Positions 38,371-48,069 of a stretch of 64,000 nt of DNA are shown piece by piece. Each line of letters opens with the position of its first letter. Position 1 is the stretch's first letter. Under the pieces are notes generated by a model. The model did no database searches. It worked only from the letters and a program-made list of their open reading frames with translations, and was not told the DNA's origin. The position numbers and the translations under genes were made by a program. This DNA comes from Epiperipatus broadwayi (lineage: Eukaryota > Onychophora > Udeonychophora > Euonychophora > Peripatidae), in the NCBI GenBank assembly GCA_028023455.1, contig JAQFVV010000037.1:310001-374000 (forward strand). Direction: 5' to 3'.

Positions 38371-38946
38371 ACACAACAATAACTTTAAAAAAAAAAAACA
38401 ACTCAACGTTATCTTTTTTTCAGAAAGTATTCACTTCTAGTAATTGTACATATTTAATCCTATCTATCCAATAGATTTCTTCAATTTTTTCTTCACAACA
38501 ACATCACAAATTTGTCCATCCGTTTTTGTCATATAAACCCATACTTCAAACATAACATTTTAAATTCTATAAAACATGATAAATCTTTTTTTTTTAAAAA
38601 AAAAGATTTATTCATACTCCCAATCCCACTCTTTTGAAATAGTTCAACATATTTAAAATATATTTGTAATAGTATTTAAAAATAATGGATGCCCTATAAA
38701 TAATACTTCTAGAATTAATAAAACCAATATCTTTTTATATATATAAAAAAAAAAAACAACTCTGCTAATAAATGAAGATTTCATTCTCCTTTTTAAAAAA
38801 AGGTAGGGCAAAAAAGTAAAATTAATATAGAGATCTATTTCTTTTATATATATATATTTAAATTATTATTCCAGTTACTTTACTGCAAGAAAATGAAAGA
38901 TCATCATCTCCCCCTCTCTCAGACCTCATCTTTTCCTTTTATATCA

Positions 38947-40024
38947 AGGATGAAAAATCTTTGGCCCATAAGTCAATTCCATGGCTCTCAATCCAGTCCC
39001 CAAAAAGTTTTAATATTTATTTTCTCAATTACAACTTTTTCTTTCTCCAACCTTTTATAATTGTTCTCTAATTCATTATATCAGAGGTGCAATATTCCAA
39101 TAAATTATCAATATTGTGTAGTCTATCTGATTATGATTTAACCTATGACACTGAGAGTATTTTGTTTGTTTTATAGTGATTTTTACAGACGAACATATAA
39201 TTAGCAAAAATAAAACACAAATTTATTTTATTATTTTGTGTTTAATTTTTTCTTATTATGATGACTACACTGACTAAGAAAAAAAATTGGCACAGAAAAC
39301 CATGCATTTCAAAAGAAATGGACCAGTGCATATTTTTTATAGAAAGTAAATCCATGTGCCTGATATGTCTAGAAAGTATTTCAATTAATAGAGAACACAT
39401 TATTAAGAAGCCCTATTTATCAAAACATTCTTATTACAACAAAATTATTGTGAAAGAAATATTAAAATAGAAAACTTGAAAAGGAGTTTCATCAAATAGC
39501 TGAAATAGAAAACTTGAAAAGAAGTTTAATCAAATAGCTGAGATGTTTTATACAAAGTACAAAATAGTCAGAAAATTCCATGAAAACAAGTTATTTCAAA
39601 AAGCAAAGTAGAAAAGTTGAAACCAAATTTCTGAAAGGAGTTTATAAAAAAAAACTATAACCTAGCTGTTGTTGAATTAATCTATCCAGAATATATATAA
39701 AAAAAAATTGAAAATATAAATATGTCAAGAAGATATAGATACAAAATGGATCAGAAAAGTTGTCATTGAATAGGGGACAGTCATTAATAATAATGATGTT
39801 GCTTTATTTTTAATTCACAAAAAATTATAGCCTTCATTTAAAAAGGGAAAATTGAAATTGGCCTGGCAGTTGAAAAAGTTGCTCACTCTTAATGTTTAAA
39901 AGTAAATAAATTAAACTTTTGATCAAATATAACAGGCTAATTTTTAAGTCAATAATTTTATATGGACTATGAATGCTATAATTATCCAACTGGCCCTTGG
40001 CAGAAAAAGGTTTCCCATTCCTGT
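38947..40024 (+). mobile_element. Deleted hAT (Charlie-like) DNA transposon
   Basis: The terminal inverted repeats start CAAGGATGAAAAATCTTTGG on the left and, read on the minus strand, CAGGAATGGGAAACCTTTTT on the right. The 8-bp flanks TTTTATAT (38939-38946) and TTTTAAAT (40025-40032) match at 7 of 8 positions, the size of a hAT target duplication. Inside is a BED-finger transposase fragment. At about 1.1 kb it is far shorter than a full hAT element, so most of the transposase is deleted. A local 37-bp duplication lies at 39466-39538. Confidence 0.65.
39258..39470 (+). pseudogene. hAT transposase N-terminal fragment (BED-type zinc finger)
   Basis: The 70-codon frame contains FFIESKSMCLICLESIS, with a C-x2-C pair, followed by KKPYLSKHSYY. 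The FF....S..CL.C..........H...KH pattern is that of the BED finger at the start of hAT-Charlie transposases and of host genes derived from them. Here the spacing to the His is kept but the first His of the usual pair is not obvious. The frame stops before the catalytic domain. It lies within the deleted hAT element and is not a working gene. Confidence 0.55.
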
Positions 40025-40614
40025 TTTAAATGGTAGGATAAGAAGGTAAAATATAGTTTGTAGAAATTTTTGAATAATTTCTCTGTTCTGCATTTCACAT
40101 TATCGCTATGAATATGAGGCAAACGGCCTCGAAAGCGCTTAGCCTTTAATATTTTTTGCACTCTGTATAGCTTCTTTTTCAAGTGCTTTATATGCTTTTA
40201 ATTTTATATATTAAGCATATAATAAAATACTGTAATATAACCAAAAAATTACATTAAATGAATTTTAAAAAAATTAAGTTATTTCTGACTTTTAAAGACT
40301 GCAATTTTAGAATTTAAAAACAATATTTGGTTTGCACATATATATATATAATTGGAAGATTGCACTTATTCGCGATTAAAAAAAGGAAATGTGTAGGATT
40401 ATCCATAATGATTGCTGAAGTAAGTTTTTCTTATTGCCTGGTTTAGAAATTTTTTTTTTTTACTTTGCTTACAATAGCAAAAAATAAAAACAACATGCAA
40501 TGTTACACTGGTCTTCTTTATTGTGTATGCAACTTTCTAATCTTATATAGAGAGGTTAAAAAAAGTAGTGCCATCAGTTAAATAGTGAGAAACTGTTAGA
40601 TCACTTATTCTTCA

Positions 40615-40738
40615 ATTTTTCCATGTGTCATAGCATCGGCCGGGACGCGAACCCACAACCGTCTGCAACCAACTACTTGCTTGCATGGCAACCAACTACT
40701 TGCTTGCATGGCGACTGCGATACCTCCCGGCTAACAAA
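40615..40738 (-). repeat. Class II tRNA-like SINE, copy with duplicated arm
   Basis: Read on the minus strand it has an A-box region TAGCCGGGAGGTATCGCAGT, a B-box GTGGGTTCGCGTCCCGG, an acceptor-like end CCGATGC and the family tail TATGACACATGG. A 23-bp direct duplication (40668-40690 and 40691-40713) lies in the anticodon or variable-arm region, which other copies lack. Confidence 0.65.
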
Positions 40739-40969
40739 GCAAGACTAAATAATCCGAACATGTTCTGATGGCTAAAAAAGTCTATTGACTTATTGTAAAT
40801 CCAGTAAGCTTTCACAGTATTAGTAATCTCTCCCAAATATGCAAGACCTTTATAACCACAGAAAATAAGATAATAAAAAAAAGAGTTGAAAGTGAGATTT
40901 AAGATGATTTAAATCAAAAGCAATCCAAAAAAAAAATATAAGTATATATATATATGGAATGGTCCCAAT

Positions 40970-41091
40970 ATTTTTTTTAAATGCTGACATTTAGCTTCTT
41001 GCAGCAGCAAATATTTATTTCTGAAACACTTCAATACATCTGTCTAACTGTAGCTCACTATCATATTCTATTACCAGTTATACCTTAATAG
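40970..41091 (-). pseudogene. LINE family L 3' fragment (copy 4)
   Basis: The plus-strand words TTTATTTCTGAAACACTTCAA and CTAACTGTAGCTCAC match the C-terminal coding end of the LINE at 8310-8460 (TTTTTTTCTGAAATACTTCAA, CTAATTGCAGTTCTC). It is cut by the hammerhead element starting at about 41092. Confidence 0.55.
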
Positions 41092-41920
41092 AGGCAAAAC
41101 TCCATATAGTAGTGCCACCCAATGTAGGCCAAAATAATCAATGGATGCAAAAAGGTTTGTGCATAAAACCCCTATCTTATGCTTAATCATGCAATATCGC
41201 CAGACTAGTTTCTATCTTATGGCTTTCATAAGGAACCTTGGATCTGAGAGCACTGCATGTAGATCTTAGGATCTAACGCAATGCTCCAGCAGCCATATTT
41301 ACCTATTTAGTAAACTCTAAAGGTATGAGTTCAAAATGATCTAACAATATTTTCAATCCAAGTTCATTTGCTTGAGTAGTCATATAAATCTAAACCCAGT
41401 TCAGCATCTATACATTTTGGTGCCTTAACGATAGTCAATATCATTCCATTTGGCAGAATTAATATTAAACCACTAAACATCACGCGATTACCATTCCCTA
41501 TTCTTACACAAACTATTATAACAGAGGCAAAACTCTCCACAGTAGTACTACCCAGAGTAATCAATGGATGCAAGGTTTGTACATAAAATCCCTATCTAGT
41601 GCCTAATCATCCAACATCACAATGACTAGTTTCTAGCTAGCAGCCTTCATCAGTGAAGAGGGTTGTATCAGATCCTGAGATCTAGGTAAAGTGCTCTCAG
41701 ATCCAAGGCTTCTCATCGATGAAGGCCCAAGTCAGAAAGTAGTCTGGGGATATTGGGTGAATGGGCACTAGATAGGAATTTTAAGCACAAACCTTGCATC
41801 CATTGATCACTGTGGCTTGCATTGGTGGCACTAATGTATGGATGGTTTTGTCTCTTTTATAACAGCTTATGTAGGCATAGAGAATGGAGATTATGTGATG
41901 TTTAATGGCTTATTATTAGT
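41092..41920. mobile_element. Hammerhead-bearing retroelement, copy E (complex fold-back)
   Basis: The first ~430 bp is one unit in minus orientation, then a partial minus unit starts at about 41518 (GAGGCAAAACTCTCC). From about 41700 a plus-oriented partial unit follows. Three hammerhead-like loci are visible: minus near 41195-41240 (core lost), minus at about 41617-41660 (core CTGATGA and GAAAC intact, stem I weak) and plus at 41710-41751 (core reads TCGATGA). The minus frame at 41364-41573 ends in PKCIDAELGLDLYDY, the piece conserved in other copies. Imperfect flanks around AGTTATA (41077 and 41932) may be the target duplication. Confidence 0.65.
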
Positions 41921-41999
41921 TATAGCTTTCCCATATATATAATATAACATAGACTTTTGACCCAGGGATAGAAAGAAAATTCTGTAACTTTAAATTACT

Positions 42000-42655
42000 G
42001 ATGGTAAATTTAAAACATATTGTGGCTTTTAATATAGTTTTTCTTGGTTTAAATATAAATAATTTTATTTAATTAAATAAGCATAAGCATCTTCCTATTG
42101 CATATTTATAAATGGAAACTAAAGACATTTATGTGCTTAATGATCTAGTAAGTAATGTTAAAATTTTAAAATATGTTCTGCTTCAAAAGTACACCATGTA
42201 GTAAAAATATGACAAAGGAATACTTAAATGATAAATTTGAAATTGCAGTTCTAAAACAACTATCTGTTCCTGAAAGAGAAATTCCAGTCTTTCTTTAACA
42301 TCTGTTTATTGATTTATTATAATTAGGCTAAATATTAACTTGAAAATCTGCAGCAAGTACATTCCAAATAAAAATAAATGGTATTATTATTATCATCATA
42401 TAATGCACCAACATCAATTTAATACTAAATAAATATGACACCAACATCAATTTAATACTAAATAAAAAGTTGCATTTCTTAAATAACAATAGTGAAAAAG
42501 TATTTTTTCTTTTCCTGACCTGCCCACTCACAACACATTTGTTTATTATTATATAAAACAGAGATCAAAATATTAGACATTTAAATTTGGGATGGTTAAA
42601 AATCAATCAATACCTTATACACATTTAAAAAATAGACACTAATGCTATGAGTATT
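42000..42655. other. AT-rich spacer with a 32-bp duplication
   Basis: A 32-bp direct duplication (CACCAACATCAATTTAATAC onward) lies at 42407-42467. No gene is supported. Confidence 0.5.
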
Positions 42656-42850
42656 TGATGAGGGTACTTATGGTACAATGATTCATTTTTCATGCATAAG
42701 ACCAGGATTCAAATCTAGGTAAAACTTGAATTTTTTTTTGTTTCTAATGAAGCTTAAGGTTTTTCTTTTAGTAATTGGACCATAGCCAAATGACTATTCC
42801 TTTATGAGGCCTGTTGGAAAGACTTTTGCCCTACAGTCACTATATAAATA
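42655..42850 (+). repeat. tRNA-derived SINE, family 2 (copy 1)
   Basis: A B-box-like CAGGATTCAAATCTAGG (about 42701-42718) is preceded by a worn A-box (GGTACTTATGGTACAATG). About 90 bp downstream is a shared tail word ATGAGGCCTGTTGGAAAG..TTTTGCCCTACA. The same B-box-to-tail order is found at 53085-53240. Confidence 0.45.
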
Positions 42851-44240
42851 CTGCTACCATCCTTAGCCAAGCATTATTAATATTGTATATTGTCAAATCA
42901 AGTTTAACGTCTAAAGATCTTATCACTGAAATTTCTTCAGAATATGTCTATCATTTATTTAATTTACCCCAGACTCTTCAGCAATATAAAGAATAAGACC
43001 ATTTCATCATAATGAAAGTTAGACAATTTTACCCTGATAGTTGGTGCTCCAACTCAAAGTTCAAGTCTATTCTGATTAATATTCTCTTGACTATCAAAAC
43101 ATTTACTATCTTGTTCTTTATAATACTAACATTGCAGTTTGTATAATACTATCTTGTTCTTTAGTATTTAACTTTCATATCCATACAAGCCAAAAATAAT
43201 AATTTTTAAGCAATTCTGATCTTAATTTTTAAAAGATGGTTAAAAATAATAATCATTTAAACAACTATGAGCATTTTAAAAGTCTATGAAAAATCTGATT
43301 GCTATACATTTTTATTGTTGGGTTCTCGACATTACATTTTTTTTGTTTTTTAACATAATTCTCTTTCCACTCTATTCTTTAGTGAAATAATTTGTCTTCA
43401 GGCCTTACCTCTCACCATTTTATCTAAAGTAATTAATGTTGATTCCAATCCTGTCCAAATTTATCTTCTTCCAATTTGCCTTTCCATATCACTTATTCAG
43501 TATACGAATTGAATATGTAGTGATAATATGCAGTCCAGTCTAATTTCTTGGCCTTGTTAAATTATTATTTCATTGTAGTCTGTTTTAACTGGTCTAACTC
43601 CCATGTAGAGATTCTTCATAAAACCAAGTAATTCTGGTACAGCAACTTTTCGAAGAATCTTCTAAAATTTTGAAAGGATTATGTACATCATAACAACTAA
43701 GTATTTGAATCATTAACTCCATATTCAGATAATTGTATTTATAGCAAAAACACACATACATAAATATACAACATAATGTATTATATCATTGGTGATTACA
43801 AAAAATACAAAAGCAAACAATATACTTGGCATTCAAAAGCATAAGACTGATCGCTGAATAGTATGAAGACGGTAACATATTTGCAATGGTGCTTTTTTAT
43901 AGCATACTGTCAGTGATATGATTAAAATAGATAATTTTAGGATTATTATCTGTTAGATATATGCATAATGGCTTGATATTACCAATGATTATCGAAATTG
44001 ATTTCTAAGTTGACTGCCTTATAAAAAATCTAAGATCTCTTGGAAACTCTTCGATGGTGTGAAGTGTATAATCTATACAAATTGTTTAATAAGAATGATA
44101 GTTCAGAAGATTTTAAGGTAACTGAAATTCCAAAATAATGACCTCTACCCTAAATTCAATTTTTGAAATTATGATTTTATTGATTTTTCCATTGTTGTAT
44201 TTCATAATATAAAAATCCGCAACTATAAATTTATGAAATA
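42850..44240. other. AT-rich spacer, no gene seen
   Basis: The 60-codon frame ending at 42996 lacks motifs. The rest is low-complexity AT sequence with scattered short repeats. Confidence 0.45.
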
Positions 44241-44700
44241 ATTAAAATTACCCCAAATCCAAAACTCAACCAGACTAGCCAAGAAAGAACTAAATTAAAA
44301 CAATTCCAAAGGTTTCACTGCTATAAGCAGACTTATCAAGTAAAGAACTACAAAAACACCACCATATATATATATATATATTAAATATTACCCACAAATC
44401 CATTTACTTCCCATCCATCCTTAATATTAAAAGAACTGTGAATAAGTTAATTGCTTCAGAATAATAGATTTTCAATAATAAAGATTCTTTAATTCTTCTT
44501 TTTATTTCATTTCTCTCAAAGACAACCTTAGCTTCATCAAAATTAATAGTGTGGCCTGTATCTTTTTCATGGACATAATAATAGATTTTCAATAATAAAA
44601 TTCTTTTTATTTCATTTCTCTCAAAAAAGACAACCTTAGCTTCATCAAAATTAATAGGGTGGCCTGTATCTTTTTCATGAACATACAAAGCAGAATTAAA
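44240..44700 (-). pseudogene. Penelope-like element C-terminal fragment, inverted half
   Basis: The minus translation gives VHEKDTGHPINFDEAKVVFF, ERNEIK, RIKESLLLKIYYSEAINL and then a frameshifted NIKDGW block, followed by a 3' region also found in the other copies (GGCTAGTCTGGTTGAG). The pattern H..TGH.I.F.....V...E......KES..I......N is typical of the C-terminus of Penelope-like elements, next to their GIY-YIG endonuclease, although the endonuclease itself is not present. Two tandem copies of about 110 bp (44461-44576 and 44577-44684) repeat the VHEKDTGH...LLLKIYY part. It faces away from the plus copy that begins at 44701. Confidence 0.6.
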
Positions 44701-44956
44701 ATATATGTCCATGAAAAAGATATAGGCTACACCAGGGGTCCTCAACCCTATGCCTGGGGGCACCATATGGTGCCTGCAAACCATTTTACGTGTGCCTACC
44801 GCTATCTGAACATGATAAAAAATTATTTGTCTGATACAAATAAATTTAATTTTTAAAATTTCTTATAAATTATTGTATTATATTGTAATCAAGCTGTAGG
44901 GCATACTATACTTTTACAGCGTAAAAATATACACGTTAATATGTTAAAATTTTATT

Positions 44957-45717
44957 AAACCATTAAGCATCACATGATCACATTTCCTATACTAGCACAT
45001 TAATTGTTGATAAACAGAGCAAAACTCTCCATACAGTATTGCCACCTGTGCTAAACAGAGTAATCAATGGATGCCAGAAGGCTTGTGCATAAAATCCCTA
45101 TCTAATGCCTACTCATCCAATATCCTCAGACTAGTTTCTGGCTAGTCTGGGGATATTGGATGAGTAAGCAATAGATAGGAATTTTATGCACAAGCCTTCT
45201 GGCATCCATTGATTACTCTGTTTAGCACAGGTGGCAATACTGTATGGAGAGTTTTGCTCTGTTTATCAACAATTAATGTGCTAGTATAGGAAATGTGATC
45301 ATGTGATGCTTAATGGTTTAACACCAATCCTGCCTAATAGGATAGTGGTGGCTATGGTTGTAAAAGAGCCAAAGACACCAAAATGTATGGGTGCTGAACT
45401 GAGTTCAGACCCATATGACTATATAAGCTATTGAGCTTAGATTGAAAATATTTTTTGTGTTTTCAAATTTCATTCTCATAGTTTTGTAGTTAAGTAGAGA
45501 TAAAAGGTGGTTGCTAGAGGGTTGCATTAGATCCTAAGATCTAGATGCAGTGCTCTCAGATCCAAAGCTCCTCACTGACGAAGGCCACAAGCCAGAAACT
45601 AGTCTGGGGATATTGGATGAGTAGGCATTAGATAGGGATTTTATGCACAAGCCTTCTGGCATCCATTGATTACTCTGTTTAGCACAGGTGGCAATACTGT
45701 ATGGAGAGTTTTGCTGT
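44957..45717 (+). mobile_element. Hammerhead-bearing retroelement, copy C (fold-back plus full unit)
   Basis: Flanked by a perfect 13-bp target duplication TTAAAATTTTATT (44944-44956 and 45718-45730). A long palindrome (44955-45321, spacer TTTCTGG at 45135-45141) makes the 5' part. It is followed by a full forward unit to an intact-looking hammerhead at 45569-45610 and the family's 3' end GTATGGAGAGTTTTGCTG. Equivalent cleavage positions 45147 and 45604 are 457 nt apart. An internal frame contains PKCMGAELSSD. It sits inside the hAT element, so it is the younger of the two. Confidence 0.85.
45569..45610 (+). ncRNA. Hammerhead ribozyme motif, intact core
   Basis: Stem I TCCTCA (45569-45574) pairs with TGGGGA (45605-45610) through one G-T pair. 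The core is CTGACGA (45575-45581); the variable position 7 is C. Stem II has GGC (45583-45585) pairing with GCC (45591-45593) around a five-base loop. GAAA lies at 45595-45598, ACTAGT at 45598-45603 and the cleavage C is 45604. An A-A opposition sits at the base of stem II, as in copy A. The self-complementary ACTAGT suggests a dimeric form. Confidence 0.7.
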
Positions 45718-46040
45718 TTAAAATTTTATTCTTGAAATAAATATTTTTTTGTACATTATGTGTATTATTAACAATATCCAACTATAAATTTACATTGAAA
45801 AAATAAATGGTGCCTGCCATCTGGATGAAAAAATAAACGGTGCCCTCTACCAGGCCAGTATTATAGAATGTGCTCTTAAGAGCAAAAAGGTTTGGGACCC
45901 CTGGGCCACACTATTAATTTTGATGAAGCTAATGTTGTCTTCTTTAAGAGAAATGAAATAAAAAGAATTAAAGAATCTTTATTATTGAAAATCTATTATT
46001 TTGAAGTAATTAACTTATTTAAGAGTTCTTTTAATATTAA

Positions 46041-47028
46041 AACAGGCAAAACTCTCCATACAGCATTGCCACTCAGTGCAAGCCAGAGTAATCAATGGAT
46101 GCCAGAAGGCTTGTGCATAAAATCTCTATCTAGTGCTTGTGCATAAAATCTCTATCTAGTGCCTACTCATCTAAAATTCCCAGACTAATTTCTGGCTTGT
46201 GGCCTTTGTCAGTGAGGAGCCTTGGATCTAGAAAGCACTGCACCTAGATCTTAGGATCTAATGCAACCTTCCAGCAGCCACCTTTTATCCATATTTAACT
46301 ATAAAACTATGAGAAAAAAATTTTGAAAAGAATAATATTTTCAATCTAAGCTCATTAGCTTATATAGTCATATAGGTCTGAACTCAGTTCTGCATCCATA
46401 CATTTTGGGGTCTGGTTCATTAATAACATAGCCACCACTATCTATTAAGCAGGATTGGTATCAAAAGACCAACCATCACACGATAACTATTTCTTATGCT
46501 TCCTCATAACTGAGTGGCACTACTGTATGAAGAGTTTCGCTGTTTTAATAACAGTTATGAGCAAGCATAAGAAATGGTGATCATGTGATGGTTGGTGAGT
46601 TGATACCAATCCTGCCTAGGAGAATAGTGGTGACCATGGTTATTAAAGAACCAAAAACACCAAAATGTATGGGTAGTGAACTGAGTACAGATCTATATGA
46701 CTATGTAAGTTAATGAGCTTAGATTGAAAATATTGTGTTTTCAATTTTATTCTCATAGTTTTGTAATTAAGTAGAGATAAAAGGTAGCTCCTGGAGGGTT
46801 GCATTAGTTCCTAAGATCTAGGTGCAGTGTTCTCGATCCAAGGCTCCTCACCGACAAAGGCCACAAGCCAGAAACTAGCTTGGGATATTGGATGAGTAGG
46901 TACTAGATAGGGATTTTATGCACAAACCTTCTGGCATCCATTGACTACTCTGGCTTGCACTTCGGTATGGAGTTTTACCTGTTTTAATAAGTTATGAGCC
47001 AGCATAAAAAATGGTGACTATGTAATGT
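46041..47028. mobile_element. Hammerhead-bearing retroelement, copy D (large fold-back)
   Basis: A 15-bp target duplication TTCTTTTAATATTAA flanks it (46026-46040 and 47029-47043). The left ~460 bp is a minus-oriented unit and the right ~480 bp a plus-oriented one, meeting around 46510-46550. Each arm holds a hammerhead with core damage: minus at 46177-46218 (core CTGACAA) and plus at 46845-46886 (core CCGACAA). The plus arm frame includes PKCMGSELSTDLYDY. A 32-bp direct repeat lies in the left arm near 46108-46160. It disrupts the Penelope-like C-terminus at the same place that other copies keep intact. Confidence 0.8.
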
Positions 47029-47605
47029 TTCTTTTAATATTAAGGGTGGATGGGAAATGGATTTGTGGGTAATGTTTTAATATACACTTGAGAAATCTGC
47101 TTGTAGCAGTGAAACCTTTAATTGTGTTTTAATTTAGTTTTTTCTTGGCTAGTCTGGTTGAGTTTTGTATTAGGTAATTTTAATTATTTATTGACTAGTT
47201 TAGCTTTATGCTTATAATGTTTAAATTTATGAAATGTATGAATGTATAAAGATCCATTTATATGTATGTGTTTATATGTTAATACCTGTAATATTTAATA
47301 ATCAGTAAGTTTGGAACTGTAAATATAAAAAAAGACCCAAACATAGAAGTTAGAAGCTAACATTAGATGGAATACCTATAGTCTTAGAAAAAAATGATGA
47401 TCAGTCAAAATGTTAATCCAAAAATTTATAATACTAATCATAATGATAATGAGGCAGAGAGCATATGCAAATAAACTGGAAAAAACAATTTAGAGAATAA
47501 AATAATAATAATCTTCTGTTATGCAGAAAGGCAAGAAAAATAAAATTATGAAAAAGTTATGAGAATAAAAAATAGAAAATCAAGAGCCTAAATTTTTCTG
47601 ATAAT

Positions 47606-47984
47606 CTATAATAATAATAAGAAGAAGAAGAAAAATAATAATAATAATAATAATAAGAAGAAGAATAAGAAGAAGAATAAGAATAAGAATAATAATAAGA
47701 AGAATAATAATAATAATAAGAAGAAGAAGAAGAAGAAGAATAATAAGAAGAAGAAGAATAAAAAGAAGAATAAGAATAAGAAGAATAATAATAATAAGAA
47801 TAAGAAGAAGAAGAAGAATAATAATAAGAAGAAGAATAAGAATAAGAAGAATAAGAAGAAGAATAAGAAGAAGAATAAGAAGAAGAAGAATAAGAAGAAG
47901 AAAAAGAAGAAGAATAAAAAGAATAAGAATAAGAAGAAGAATAAGAAAGAAGAAGAATAATAATAAGAATAATAATAAGAAGAA

Positions 47985-48066
<82 letters not shown>
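47606..48066. repeat. (AAG/AAT) trinucleotide array, ~460 bp
   Basis: This is an uninterrupted mix of AAT and AAG triplets, AAG-rich in the centre and pure AAT at the right end (about 47987-48066). All three long minus-strand frames here (poly Ser/Tyr/Leu/Phe/Ile) are artefacts of the repeat. Confidence 0.95.

Positions 48067-48069
<3 letters not shown>

Larger units (their letters stand above)
44733..45903 (+). mobile_element. Non-autonomous hAT element (itself interrupted)
   Basis: Ends: CAGGGGTCCTCAACC on the left and, reversed, CAGGGGTCCCAAACC on the right. The flanks are GGCTACAC (44725-44732) and GGCCACAC (45904-45911), an 8-bp target duplication with one change. Terminal repeats of the CAGGGGTC..CAACC type and 8-bp duplications are the signature of hAT elements. 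Without the nested hammerhead element (44957-45717) it is about 400 bp with no transposase. Confidence 0.8.
44701..47230 (+). pseudogene. Penelope-like element C-terminal fragment, split by two insertions
   Basis: The plus-strand pieces 44701-44732 (YVHEKDIGY), 45904-46040 (GHTINFDEANVVFFKRNEIK, ESLLLKIYY, SSFNIK) and 47044-47230 join into one C-terminus plus 3' region when the inserted elements are removed. The first gap is a hAT element with an 8-bp target duplication. The second is a hammerhead element with a 15-bp duplication. The third piece includes the 3' landmark TTGGCTAGTCTGGTTGAG. It forms a head-to-head pair with the minus fragment ending at 44700. It is not functional. Confidence 0.65.
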
